A DNA stretch of 64,000 nucleotides from Sva-07 sp963793335 (lineage in GTDB: Bacteria > Actinomycetota > Acidimicrobiia > Acidimicrobiales > Ilumatobacteraceae): positions 1 to 64,000 of the forward strand of contig CAWBZS010000001.1 of NCBI GenBank assembly GCA_963793335.1, in the 5' to 3' direction. Under the pieces are notes generated by a model that made no database searches, was not told the origin of the DNA, and was given only the letters and a program-made list of their open reading frames with translations. Numbering within the stretch: position 1 is the stretch's first letter; each line of letters starts with the position of its first letter. Below, in pieces: positions 18,924 to 27,682 of the stretch. A program made the translations under genes and the position numbers.

Positions 18924-19949
18924 ATGTCGACGCGCCCAGACCGCACCGTTTCCGATCTCGAACGGTCAGTGCGGGCGATCGCAACCGAAGAGGCGCTGTC
19001 GGGTGTCGTCCGCCTCGACCTCGACGGCGAGATCGCCGCCGAGGTGGCATTCGGACACTCGCACCGCAGCCTCGGCATCGAGATGACGACCAACGCGCAA
19101 CTGTCGATCGCCAGCGGCAACAAGGCATTCACCGCGTTGGTGGTGATGAGCCTCGTCGAACAAGGCGACCTCGCCCTCGGCACGCCCGTGCGCTCGATAC
19201 TCGGTGACGACCTCCCGCTCGTCGATGATCGCGTCACCATCGAGCACCTCCTGACACACCGGTCCGGCATCGGCGACTACCTCGACGAGGACGCATCCGA
19301 GGATCCGAATGCCTACCTGATGCCCGTCCCCGTCCATGAACTGGTCACCACCGACGACTACATCCCCATCCTGGACGGGCATCCAGCCAAGTTCGCACCG
19401 GGCGAGCGGTTCGCATACTGCAACAGCAGCTACGTGATCCTCGCTTTGATCACCGAACGCGTCTCCGGACGGTCCTTCCACGACCTGGTCGACGAACGAG
19501 TCTGCGCGCCGGCCGGCATGACCGATACTGCGTTTCTGCGCTCCGACGCGTTACCTGGCCGAGCAGCGCTCGGCTATCTCCACGACGACGGATTGACGAC
19601 GAACGTGTTCCACCTCCCGGTCCGCGGCAGCGGCGACGGCGGCATCTACACCACTGCTGCCGACATCCACGCCTTCTGGGAAGCGCTCATGGCAGGACGG
19701 ATCGTCTCCCACGAAACGGTCACCGAGATGACACACCCACGCGGCGACGCAAGAGACGGGCTGCGCTACGGACTCGGGTTCTGGCTCAGACCGGACGACG
19801 CAGTGTCCATCCACGGATTCGACACCGGTGTCGGGTTCGTTTCCGTCCACGATCCGAGCCGGCAACTCACGTTGAGCGTGATGTCCAACAAGAGTCGAGG
19901 CGCGTGGCCGTGCAGTCAGCGCATCTTGCAGATCGTGACCGGCGACTGA
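18924..19949 (+). CDS. Serine hydrolase (beta-lactamase / class C penicillin-binding-like)
   Basis: A 341-residue cytoplasmic-looking protein without a clear signal peptide. The nucleophile motif S-x-x-K is SGNK (in SIASGNKAFTAL), the second motif is Y-x-N (YCNSSY), and TIEHLLTHRSGIGDYL is the characteristic segment between them. These enzymes include esterases and D-aminopeptidases; substrate unknown. The ATG at 18924 is chosen, but GTG codons upstream are in frame. It is a homologue in type, not a close copy, of the minus-strand serine hydrolase at 20004. Confidence 0.8.
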   Translation: MSTRPDRTVSDLERSVRAIATEEALSGVVRLDLDGEIAAEVAFGHSHRSLGIEMTTNAQLSIASGNKAFTALVVMSLVEQGDLALGTPVRSILGDDLPLVDDRVTIEHLLTHRSGIGDYLDEDASEDPNAYLMPVPVHELVTTDDYIPILDGHPAKFAPGERFAYCNSSYVILALITERVSGRSFHDLVDERVCAPAGMTDTAFLRSDALPGRAALGYLHDDGLTTNVFHLPVRGSGDGGIYTTAADIHAFWEALMAGRIVSHETVTEMTHPRGDARDGLRYGLGFWLRPDDAVSIHGFDTGVGFVSVHDPSRQLTLSVMSNKSRGAWPCSQRILQIVTGD

Positions 19950-20003
19950 CGGCGCTCAGCTCGGAGGCCTCGGCCCGCCTTGGGTTCGTCGGCTCGGATC
20001 GGA

Positions 20004-21234
20004 CTATCCGCTGTTCTGGTCGTTGGCCCACGCAACCAAGTCCCAAAAGATGTTCATTCGGTCCCCATGGGTGAAGAACATCGCGATGGTCCTCTGTTTG
20101 CCGGGATCGTAGAACGCCATGGTGCCGTAGGAGCCCCCGTCGCCTCCGAATCCGTAGAGGCGTTCATCTGGGAACGCGTCATCTGAGATTTGGCCTATGC
20201 CGAGTCCGTATCCTTCTTCGAAGAGCTCACCATTCATCTGGAGCATGGCAGCGAGGGTGTCGGCTTCGAGGATGTCTCCGTTGAACAGCCCTCTATAGAA
20301 CGCATCGATATCGGCGAGCGTTGTGATCGCCGCACCATCGGTTCCGATTGTTGGACCGGGTTCGCCGCAGTCGACTTCCCAGCCGATGATGCCGTTGCTC
20401 GGAAGGCTGCTCTGGAACCAGGCTCTTGGCCCAGTTTGCGACTCGTACCAGTAGGTGCTGCTCATGCCGAGCGGGGTGAACACCTTGTCGCGGATGTAGT
20501 CACCGGCGTCCTGGCCGGTGACTGATCCGATCGCCAGTCCGAGCAGCACATAATTGCTGTTTGAGTAGTCAGTGGCATCAGAAGGCTCCGTTGGCAAGCC
20601 GGCCAGTTCAATGACCTCCGCGACTCTTGTCTCGTCGGAACACCGAACGGGCCTGACGTCCGGGATGTTGCTCCGGTGCTGGAGAACGTGACGGACGGTT
20701 ATCTGGTCTGATACCGGGAAGTCCACATAGTCCGCGATCGGACCGTCGAGGTCGATTGAACCATCGTCGACGAGCTGAAGAACCGCCGCGGCGGTGAACA
20801 CCTTTGCCAGACTCGCCGTAGGCCAGGGCCGTGCGGCATCGACCGCAGCCCCGGCTCCGTCCTCGCCGACTCCAGCGACATGCGGTGTCTCATCTTCGAA
20901 TACACCCACGATCACCGCGCCCACACCGCCCGCATACTGGTGTCCTACCAGCTCGTCCAGCGATCCAAAAACTGGGCGCGCCACGGCCGCTAGAAGAAGC
21001 AGGCGCCACAGTCGTAGAAGAAACAGACGTCGACGAAACGGCAGTTTCGGGCGGCTCCGTCGTCGCTGGTTCGTCGCTCGAATCAGCGACGACCGTCAGT
21101 GGGGCGGCTGTCGGTGTGCTCTCTGACGCAGTGTCGTCATTGTCGCTACTGCACGCCGTTGCGGCCAGGAGGCAGACCGCCGAGATCGCTCCGCCTGCTC
21201 GTGTTGCCCTCTTCTGCAAGGTTTGCGATCTCAT
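20004..21234 (-). pseudogene. Lipoprotein serine hydrolase (beta-lactamase family), frameshifted
   Basis: The first frame encodes a lipoprotein signal (AVCLLAATACSS, cysteine near residue 28) and a Ser/Thr/Pro-rich linker. After about residue 80 the protein continues in another frame from ARPVFGSLDELVGHQ through the full hydrolase domain, with SLAK, YSNSNY and HVLQHRSNIPDV motifs. One extra base between 20985 and 21010 explains the break. Alternatively the second frame could be made separately from a GTG at 20984 as a cytoplasmic protein. Its ATG overlaps the stop of the upstream methyltransferase by four bases. Confidence 0.7.
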
Positions 21235-22013
21235 GCGGTGGCGATCAGGTAGCGGAAGGCGTTGCGGTGTACGGAGGTGCCGTCTGGCTGGACGCTGGAC
21301 TCCAGCGAGGCGCGGATCGAGTCGGCGGTCGCCTGGCGTCCGCTGTGCTCGATCGCTCGGCGGGCCGGCCCGGCGGAGAGGTGGGCGCGGACGGCGTCGT
21401 CGAGGCTGGCGAACGTGAAGTTCAGCGCAACTTCGTCAGCACGTTGGGGTTCCAGGCCGGCCTGCTCGACGAGCGCTTCGAGGCTGCCGGGCGCGCTGAG
21501 AGCGAAGGGTCCACCGGAGCCCGGCGGCGGTGGTGGCAGCAGGCCGCCGATCGCAGCGAGTACGACTCGGGTCTCGCAGCGCTCGGCCTCGGCCCATGTC
21601 GCCAACGCGACCGGGGCACCGGTGGCGGCCACGCGGCGCAGCTCACCCAGCGCGGCGACCGGGTCGGCTGCATACTGAACCGAGTTGAACGCGGTCACCG
21701 CATCAAACCGATCGTCGTCCCAGGGCAACTCCTCGAGGTCGCCCTCGTGGAGATCGGCATCCGGATTCCGTTCGCGGGCAATAGACAGCATGCCCGCTGC
21801 GGCGTCGATCCCGGCGACCTCGGCGCCGCGTTCGGCCGCGATCTGCATCGCCAGCCCGGACCCGCAGCCGGCGTCCAGCAGCCTGGTGGCGCCTCCGGTG
21901 CCGAGCTCGTCGTGTACCTGCTCGAAGAGCGGGCGGGTGATCGGCTCGAATGTTTCGGACCACAACCGAGACTCGACGCCCCACAGAGCGCCCTGAACTT
22001 GTGATGAACCCAT
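21231..22013 (-). CDS. Class I SAM-dependent methyltransferase
   Basis: A 260-residue intact methyltransferase starting MGSSQVQGALWGVESRLWSE, with GGAGCAACGAA before the ATG. SAM motif I is LLDAGCGSGLAMQIAAERG, followed by the acidic GIDAAAGML and EGDLEELPWDDDRFDAV. The C-terminal part (SAPGSLEALVEQAGLEP) matches the UbiE/ArsM-like group found beside SARP regulators. It is divergent from the SARP gene at 22194 and translationally coupled to the downstream lipoprotein hydrolase. Confidence 0.82.
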   Translation of the reverse strand: MGSSQVQGALWGVESRLWSETFEPITRPLFEQVHDELGTGGATRLLDAGCGSGLAMQIAAERGAEVAGIDAAAGMLSIARERNPDADLHEGDLEELPWDDDRFDAVTAFNSVQYAADPVAALGELRRVAATGAPVALATWAEAERCETRVVLAAIGGLLPPPPPGSGGPFALSAPGSLEALVEQAGLEPQRADEVALNFTFASLDDAVRAHLSAGPARRAIEHSGRQATADSIRASLESSVQPDGTSVHRNAFRYLIATA

Positions 22014-22193
22014 TTCGTTGCTCCTCGTTCCTCGTCGCACGGTCGTGTTCCGTTTCTCATCCACCCAACGGCGATTCGCAGAGTGGTGACCCTCACCATG
22101 CGCGCACGGACCTTGCCCCTCGCTTGCCCGGTCCGGAACTCCGGGCAACGCGAGGTGCCCGGTGTGGCAAGGTGGCGTGTGGGGACTCTGCTC

Positions 22194-25070
22194 GTGCGCG
22201 TTCAGCTGCTCGGACCCGTTCGGGCCTGGCGCTGCGGAGATGAGGTGGTGGTCCGCGGGGTCACGGGCCGGTCGGTGCTCGCCCGATTGGCGCTCGACCG
22301 TGGCGCGACCGTCACGATCGACGAGCTCATGGATGGGGTCTGGGGCGATCATCCACCGACGAAGCCAGCGGCGAACCTACACACTGCAGTGAGCCGGCTT
22401 CGCAATGCACTTGGCGCCGAGGTGATCGAGACCTCAGCGGGTGGCTACGCGATGTCCCACGCGGCCGTCGTCGACGTGGCCGAGTTGCAGGAGGTACTGA
22501 GCGGCCTCGACGGCGTCCACCCGGCCGACGCGCAGCGGCTCGAGGCGTGCATCGCCCGCTTCGGTGGGACACCGATCGAGGACGTCGCGACCACGTGGGT
22601 GTTCGAGCCGTACCGTGTGATGCTGCAGGAGCTGCAGCTCGCTGCATACGACCATCGAGACGCATCGGTGATCGAGGCCGGCCAGGCCGAGTCGGCGATC
22701 CCGGACCTCTGGCGGCGAGCCGGCTCGGAGCCGTTGCGCGAGCAGACACAGCTGCTCCTCGCGGACGCGCTGTCCCGTGTCGGCCGAGCGACCGAGGCGT
22801 TGCGCGTGCTCAATGGGTTCCGCACCTCGCTGGCCGAGCAATCCGGGCTCTCTCCGTCGAGCGAGCTGGACGCTCTCGTGCAACGGATCCTGCAGGATGA
22901 CGCAGCGAGCACCGGGTCGGAGACGGCAGACGGGACCGACCGCGACGAGCGGGATCGCGAGCACCACGACTCCCTGCACAACCTGCCATCGCCTTCGTCA
23001 CGACTCATCGGGCGCGGCACAGAGATCGAACGCGTCGTCCGGTTGGTAGGCGACCATCGGCTCGTCACCCTCACCGGCGTCGGCGGATGCGGCAAGACCC
23101 GCCTGGCGATCGCGGCAGCATCGACCATGAGCGAAACGTTCCGCGACGGGATCGTCTTCGTCGACCTGCTGCCCGTGTCACCGACCCGAGTCGCCGACGC
23201 AATCGTCGACGCCGGCGGATTCCAGATCGCCGAAGCGAACGAGTCGACGCGCGTCGAGGCCGTCGCCCGATTCGTCGCCCGTAGCGATCTGCTCGTGGTG
23301 CTCGACAACTGCGAGCACGTCATCGAGGCCGTCGCGGACCTCGTCCACTGCATCATCAACAGTGGTACCGGCGCCCGTGTCCTGGCCACGTCACGCGCTG
23401 CGCTGCTGGTCGACGACGAACGGGTCTTCCGCGTGCCCGGCCTCGGCCGGAGCGGACCGAACGACGACGCCACGGAATTGCTCGCGGACCGTGCGAGGGC
23501 GCTCGACGACCGGTTCACGCTCGACGACGAAGACCGAGCGATCGCACGCGAAATGTGCCGCCGACTCGACGGCCTCCCGCTCGCCATCGAGCTGGCCGCA
23601 GCCCAGCTCGCGCACCTCGGCATCGCCGACCTCGCCGCCCGGCTCGATCATCGCCTCGCCCTCCTGGTCGGCGGTCGCAGCTGGGACGGTCGCTCGCCCA
23701 CACTGCAGTCGATCATGGAATGGTCCTGGGAACTGCTCAGCCCTGTCGAGCAGGACCTCCTCGCCGCGCTCTCGGTGTTCCCCGGCTCGTTCGGGCTCGA
23801 CGCCATCGAAACTGTCTGCTCATCGATGCTGTCCGAGCACCCAACTGGGCTGCTTCGACGGCTCGTGAACGCGTCCCTGGTCGAGGTGGACCGCAGCGAC
23901 CACTGCGTGCGGTACCGACTCCTGGAGACCGTCCGGATGTTCGCCGCCCAACAACTCGCCACGTCCGGCACCACCGACGAAGCTCGATGCCATCACCGCG
24001 ACTGGCTCGTCGACTTGGCCGCGACCGCGTCGTTTGGCAAGCACGCCCTCTCGTCGAGCTGGATCACGGCGTATGCCGAGGTGCTCGATGACGTCTTCTC
24101 CGCCATCGAATGGTCGATGACCTGCCACGACTGGGAAGACGCGGCGCAACTGCTTGCCGCCGGTGCCGGCACCTGGCACAGCGGAACGCGGTGCGTCCAC
24201 GCGATCGAGCTCACCAGGAAGGTGCTCGAACGGGACGTGAAGCCCCAGACACGGGCACGGCTCCTGCTCGCCGCGTCCGAAGCAGCACTGGCGGCCGGGA
24301 TGCTCGATGCGAGGGTCACGTGGGGGAACGAGGCACTCGCAGCGGCCCGCCAGCTCGACGATCGGGAGGTCGCGGCGCTCTCGGCCACCTGGTGCGGGAT
24401 CCCACTCCTGGTCCCCGAGTTCGAGCGCGGCCTGCAGCTGATCCTGGAAGGTGACGCCGCGGCCGACACCGAACTCGTCAAGAGCTGGACCTCCCACTTC
24501 GTCATCTTCGCCGAGCACCTCCCCCACCTCGGGGAGCCGATGGCGCTCGAGATGATGTCCACCTGGCCACCGGACTCGATTGCCAGAGGCGGCACCCATG
24601 AGGTCGCCGCCATCAACGACGCGTTCGGCGGACGACGGAACGATGCGTTACGGCACATCCAATGGATCCGCGACCACGGACCTCACGCCAGTCCGATGCG
24701 GAACATCCTGGACGGTCTCGTGGTGACCGTCGAGGCACTGGCCGGCGATCCCGAGCACGCGATCGCCATCGCACCCGCCGCGCGACAGCGGCTACATCGC
24801 ACCATGGAGTCGGTGTGGCGAGCCGAGCTCCTCCTGGCAATCGCCATCGCCAGGTTCCGCCTCGGCGACATCGATCGACCACTCCTGTACCTCGAGCACC
24901 TGCAGACCGCTGCGATGAACCACCCGGTGATCTACGAGATCCGGCGGCGTGTCGCGCGAGACGCCCGCGCAGCGATCGGTGACCGCGTTCGCGTCGCCGA
25001 GATCCGGCTCGCTGCGGCCGAACTCGACCTCAACCGTGCCCTGGACCAGGAGCTCGGCACCCTCGCCTGA
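22194..25070 (+). CDS. SARP-family transcriptional regulator with NB-ARC ATPase domain
   Basis: About 958 residues. The N-terminal winged-helix DNA-binding domain (VRVQLLGPVRAWRCGDE ... VSRLRNALGAE) is followed by a bacterial transcriptional activation domain. An NB-ARC ATPase comes next, with Walker A GVGGCGKTRLAI near residue 297 and LLVVLDNCEHV, then an alpha-helical repeat C-terminus. This is the AfsR-type architecture. GTG at 22194 with GGGGA upstream fits the SARP start. It is transcribed divergently from the methyltransferase (180 bases between), its likely target. Intact, unlike the LAL-type regulator at 15.5-18.7 kb. Confidence 0.85.
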   Translation: MRVQLLGPVRAWRCGDEVVVRGVTGRSVLARLALDRGATVTIDELMDGVWGDHPPTKPAANLHTAVSRLRNALGAEVIETSAGGYAMSHAAVVDVAELQEVLSGLDGVHPADAQRLEACIARFGGTPIEDVATTWVFEPYRVMLQELQLAAYDHRDASVIEAGQAESAIPDLWRRAGSEPLREQTQLLLADALSRVGRATEALRVLNGFRTSLAEQSGLSPSSELDALVQRILQDDAASTGSETADGTDRDERDREHHDSLHNLPSPSSRLIGRGTEIERVVRLVGDHRLVTLTGVGGCGKTRLAIAAASTMSETFRDGIVFVDLLPVSPTRVADAIVDAGGFQIAEANESTRVEAVARFVARSDLLVVLDNCEHVIEAVADLVHCIINSGTGARVLATSRAALLVDDERVFRVPGLGRSGPNDDATELLADRARALDDRFTLDDEDRAIAREMCRRLDGLPLAIELAAAQLAHLGIADLAARLDHRLALLVGGRSWDGRSPTLQSIMEWSWELLSPVEQDLLAALSVFPGSFGLDAIETVCSSMLSEHPTGLLRRLVNASLVEVDRSDHCVRYRLLETVRMFAAQQLATSGTTDEARCHHRDWLVDLAATASFGKHALSSSWITAYAEVLDDVFSAIEWSMTCHDWEDAAQLLAAGAGTWHSGTRCVHAIELTRKVLERDVKPQTRARLLLAASEAALAAGMLDARVTWGNEALAAARQLDDREVAALSATWCGIPLLVPEFERGLQLILEGDAAADTELVKSWTSHFVIFAEHLPHLGEPMALEMMSTWPPDSIARGGTHEVAAINDAFGGRRNDALRHIQWIRDHGPHASPMRNILDGLVVTVEALAGDPEHAIAIAPAARQRLHRTMESVWRAELLLAIAIARFRLGDIDRPLLYLEHLQTAAMNHPVIYEIRRRVARDARAAIGDRVRVAEIRLAAAELDLNRALDQELGTLA

Positions 25071-25321
25071 CCGGCCCACGCATATCCACAGCCATCTCGC
25101 CGACCTCTCACCCGCCCGTGATCGGCCACTTCCGGTCGGCCGACCGCAGCGTCAGACCCACGCGGTAATCACGGTCTGACCCGACCGCGAGCGTCCGGTT
25201 GAGGAACCTCCACAGAGACTGCTCTCGTCGAGGATCGACACCCGTAGACGCGTCGAGACGGTCGAGATAGGGGGGCGCCCTCAACGGCACTTCGATGACA
25301 GCGGTCAAGCACCGTGCGGTG

Positions 25322-25402
25322 AGCGTTATGGGATGATCTCGCATGATCAGAATGCCGGATAGCGGGCGGGTCCGGCTCCCTGCCGTAGAACATTCTGATC
25401 GG
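25322..25402. repeat. Dispersed intergenic repeat, copy R4, with inverted repeat
   Basis: Contains GCGTTATGGGATGATC and CATGATCAGAATGCCGGATAG, then CGGGCGGG, and ends with CATTCTGATC, the reverse complement of GATCAGAATG. It shares the TGATCAG(G/A)ATGCCGGAT motif with R1 and R3. The surrounding 25071-25553 gap holds no recognisable gene. Confidence 0.5.
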
Positions 25403-25553
25403 CCGTGAGGGGTGAGCGAGCCGGATCCAAGCGAGAAGCGTGACTCGTCAGGATCGGTGACCAACGCGCAACTGGCTGGTGCCAACGATGTGAGTTTGAT
25501 CGCGGCACCAAGGGGAGGGAGACCGGGTCGTCGCCCGTATACGTTGTCGCGTC

Positions 25554-25736
25554 ATGGTAGGAAACGTGCCTGCGGGATACCACACGATCACTCCGTACTT
25601 CACGGTGACAGATGCGGACCGATTGATCGCTTTCATGTTGGGCGCGTTCGAAGGGCGAGTCTTGATCGAGGACCGTACCGAGAACGGCCGGGTGCGGCAT
25701 GTGAGGGTCCGAATTGGCGACTCGATCGTGATATGA
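25554..25736 (+). pseudogene. Truncated VOC (glyoxalase/PhnB-like) protein
   Basis: Sixty residues: PAGYHTITPYFTVTDADRLIAFM ends where the second motif of a PhnB-like VOC protein starts (RHVRVRIGDSIVI), then stops. Normal members are about 130-150 residues. The sequence immediately after the stop is the upstream leader of an IS transposase fragment, so insertion of that IS is the likely cause of truncation. Confidence 0.65.
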
Positions 25737-25786
25737 AACTGACGGAGGTTGTTGACACCTGAGTCCTTCCCACGACAAGGAACCAG

Positions 25787-25933
25787 ATGACCGCACAACA
25801 ACTCATCCGGCAGGCCAAGCGACGACTCGCGATCCTGCAGCACGCCGAAGAGGTGACCGGCAACGTCGCTCGGACCTGCCGTTACTACGGGATCAGCTTC
25901 ACAAGCGTTAGTACACGCGTCAGGTCCTGCTGA
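25787..25933 (+). mobile_element. 5' fragment of an IS transposase (IS481-like)
   Basis: Forty-eight codons starting ATG with AAGGAACC upstream. The product contains LAILQHAEEVTGNVARTCRYYGIS, the N-terminal helix-turn-helix of IS481-type transposases. It ends in unrelated residues and a stop after the helix-turn-helix. The DDE catalytic part is absent. The IS family name is from memory of this N-terminal pattern and should be confirmed. Confidence 0.6.
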
Positions 25934-26059
25934 GACCTGCATGCGTCCGTCGTCGTGGTACACGATGGCGAGGTTCAGTTCGCTGTAGACAACCTTGCGG
26001 TCCTCAGGCTCGGCGTTGGCCAGGAAGCGTCCGTACTCGTCTGGGTAAGTGCCTGCGTC
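25910..26059 (-). pseudogene. C-terminal fragment of a large serine recombinase
   Basis: In the minus strand the frame reads YPDEYGRFLANAEPEDRKVVY, then LNLAIVYHDDGRMQV and CTNAC. This resembles the extreme C-terminus of large serine recombinases. No catalytic domain or zinc ribbon is present nearby. It directly abuts the truncated transposase and marks a rearrangement scar at the left edge of the redox island. Confidence 0.5.
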
Positions 26060-26082
26060 ACGGCTGCGACTGCTGGAGCCGG

Positions 26083-26706
26083 TTAGGATGGGCCGGAGTA
26101 ACGCTGAGCCCGCTTTGCCGAATACTGCTGGTGGTAGTCCTCGGCGTAGTAGAAGTCCTCGAGCATGGCGATTTGGGTGCCGATCCGTCGATTACCTGAC
26201 ATCTGATCATCGAGGGCGACGCGGTGTTCTAACGCCGACTTCAACTGCTCGTCGGTGCTCGCGAGGATGATGGACCTGTACTGATCGGTACGGCCATCAC
26301 GATTCGCGAACGGGTCATCGCCGCTTCCGCCCTCGCGGCTGGCAGCGCCCTCAACCGTCGGCTGGTGCCCCGACCAGAATTCGTTCAGGATTGCTTCGGT
26401 CGAGATGATCTTGGGGTCATAGACGACCTGTACAACCTCAACATGACCTGTGGATCCACCACAGGTCTCCTCGTACGTCGGATGTTCTGTTGTGCCACCG
26501 GCGTAGCCGACTGCGGTGCTGTACACACCGGGTAGAGACCAGAACCTGGCCTCGGGACCCCAGAATCAACCCCTGCCCAAAACGATGGTCAGCAGACCCT
26601 CGGGCCAGGGGCCCTTGAGTGGATTGCCGTTCACATAGTGGCGCTCAGCGACGGAAAGTGGCTCGCGGCGGCTGCCGGTGCTGGAGGTTGAGGAGGCGAT
26701 CTTCAT
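26083..26706 (-). CDS. msrA: Peptide-methionine (S)-S-oxide reductase MsrA, candidate selenoprotein (TGA at catalytic Cys)
   Basis: Read from the ATG at 26706, the 207-codon frame is open except for one TGA at 26568-26566 (codon 47). That codon falls exactly where MsrA has its catalytic cysteine: the product reads GRG-U-FWGPEARFW, against AMG-C-FWGAERLFW in the second MsrA of this element. The two proteins align along their lengths, including NGNPL(K/V)GPWP before the TGA and GVYSTAVGYAGGTT after it. The C-terminal resolving cysteines of the second MsrA are absent here. A hairpin follows the TGA and an ECF-type promoter lies 8 bases before the ATG. Without selenocysteine insertion only a 46-residue peptide would be made. 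Confidence 0.75.
26530..26560 (-). promoter_or_regulatory. Candidate bacterial SECIS hairpin of msrA
   Basis: Starting 15 bases after the TGA, GGCCAG pairs with CTGGTC around GTT (26551-26537). A lower stem GGGT/ACCC lies at 26560-26557 and 26533-26530. The apical part reads CAGGUUCUG, with GGU at positions 20-22 after the UGA. From memory, the Escherichia coli fdhF SECIS has CAGGUCUG with GGU at 19-21. Position and loop content fit a SelB-recognised element; actual SelB binding is inference. Confidence 0.65.
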
Positions 26707-26714
26707 AACAGTCC

Positions 26715-26741
26715 AGACAATCGAATGGCCACTTCGTTACA
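26715..26741 (-). promoter_or_regulatory. ECF-type promoter of the Sec-MsrA gene (TGTAAC-N16-TGTCT)
   Basis: On the minus strand TGTAAC (26741-26736) is followed after exactly 16 bases by TGTCT (26719-26715). Spacing and motifs match five other sites in the island. Only 8 bases separate it from the ATG at 26706, so the transcript would be leaderless or nearly so. Confidence 0.7.
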
Positions 26742-26769
26742 CCGCCGTGGCGACAAGTTCCTATGGCCC

Positions 26770-27034
26770 CGAGCATCGCCTCCATCGCGGCGACGAAGCC
26801 GACCGTGACGTCGCTCACATCAACGCCGAACTCGGCGGCTCGGTGGGCGAGGTGGGCCACACGCGCCGACTTTCAGAGCGTCTTGGTGGGCGTGCATCCG
26901 TCGTTGACGCAGGTGCCCCCGAGGGCGCGTTGCTCGATCAGGGCGACACGATCGCCGTGTTGCGCCCGAGTGACTGCGAGGGTGGGCCCGGCTTGACCGG
27001 CCCCGAGCACGATCAGGTCGTAGGTGTCGTTCAT
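26770..27034 (-). pseudogene. N-terminal fragment of a mercuric-reductase-like disulfide oxidoreductase
   Basis: Starts MNDTYDLIVLGAGQAG (FAD-binding GxGxxG) and contains the redox motif GGTCVNDGCTPTKTL. An in-frame TGA at 26875-26873 follows, and the same frame goes on with SARVAHLAHRAAEFGVDV as in the family. The sequence is lost after about 26770, long before the NAD and dimerisation domains. It is a remnant. No SECIS-like loop follows this TGA, so selenocysteine is unlikely. Confidence 0.7.
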
Positions 27035-27080
27035 GTCGTTCGTTCCCTCCGGTAAGTCATCGGGTGCCCATGTGGCGCTG

Positions 27081-27533
27081 TCAGTAGACGTCGTCGATGA
27101 CCTGTGAGATGCCATTGACCTCGAACGCGTCGCCTGCCGACTTTCCCAACAGTGCCGCCGTGATCGGCGCGTCGCAGGAGATTCCCATGAACGTCTGCCC
27201 TTGGCATTCGAACTCCTGGGTGAGTGCCGCGATCACGAAGTTCTGACCGTTCCAGAGCACGACCGCACCCGGCCCCACGACATCCACCGTGCCGAAGTCC
27301 AGCGCCTCGATCTGTTCGATCGCTCGCTCGTGGTTGTGGATCGGCGCGTCGAATGCCTCGGCATAGCGACCGCTCTGCACCGCTTGCGACAGGTCCTGGC
27401 TGTCGAGCGATTCGGTGCGGTCGAGGCGAGCGTTCTCGAGGTACGTCGAGTAGGCCTCGCGTGACGCTTGCAGTTGGTCGGCTTCGAGGCCGAGCATGGT
27501 GGTTTTGAGGACATCTTTGGCAACGCGCATCAC
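27081..27533 (-). CDS. GreA/GreB C-terminal-domain-like protein
   Basis: A 150-residue protein. The N-terminal half is charged and helical (REAYSTYLENARLDRTESLDS). The C-terminal half has GAVVLWNGQNFVIA and PITAALLGKSAGDAFEVNG, the FKBP-like fold of GreA-type transcript cleavage factors. Stand-alone GreA-like proteins of this type occur in stress loci of environmental bacteria. An ECF-type site lies 111 bases upstream. It probably binds the RNA polymerase secondary channel (family inference). Confidence 0.75.
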   Translation of the reverse strand: MMRVAKDVLKTTMLGLEADQLQASREAYSTYLENARLDRTESLDSQDLSQAVQSGRYAEAFDAPIHNHERAIEQIEALDFGTVDVVGPGAVVLWNGQNFVIAALTQEFECQGQTFMGISCDAPITAALLGKSAGDAFEVNGISQVIDDVY

Positions 27534-27643
27534 AGCGTCCTGGGGCTGCTTGAGAAATTGCGATCTGGCATGGCGGTGTGCTCCTTGTTCGTTGTGACGT
27601 GCACGCGTGCACTGCAGAACCAGTCGTCGGTTCTGCAGTGCAC

Positions 27644-27670
27644 AGACAATCGGGTCGCCAGACCGTTACG
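27644..27670 (-). promoter_or_regulatory. ECF-type promoter before the GreA-like gene (CGTAAC-N16-TGTCT)
   Basis: Minus strand CGTAAC at 27670-27665, then 16 bases, then TGTCT at 27648-27644. It matches the island consensus with one difference in the first -35 base. It lies between the 3' end of the broken amidohydrolase and the GreA-like gene. Confidence 0.6.
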
Positions 27671-27682
27671 CCCTCACACACC

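Noticed and set aside
20004..20984. Independent cytoplasmic serine hydrolase starting at GTG 20984
   Set aside because: Possible, but a lipoprotein signal and linker in another frame lie directly upstream and are typical N-terminal parts of this family, so one frameshifted gene is more likely.
26083..27034. General reassignment of TGA to an amino acid
   Set aside because: TGA is used as the normal stop of many intact genes in the window (for example the sigma factor and DUF6510), so a changed genetic code is excluded.
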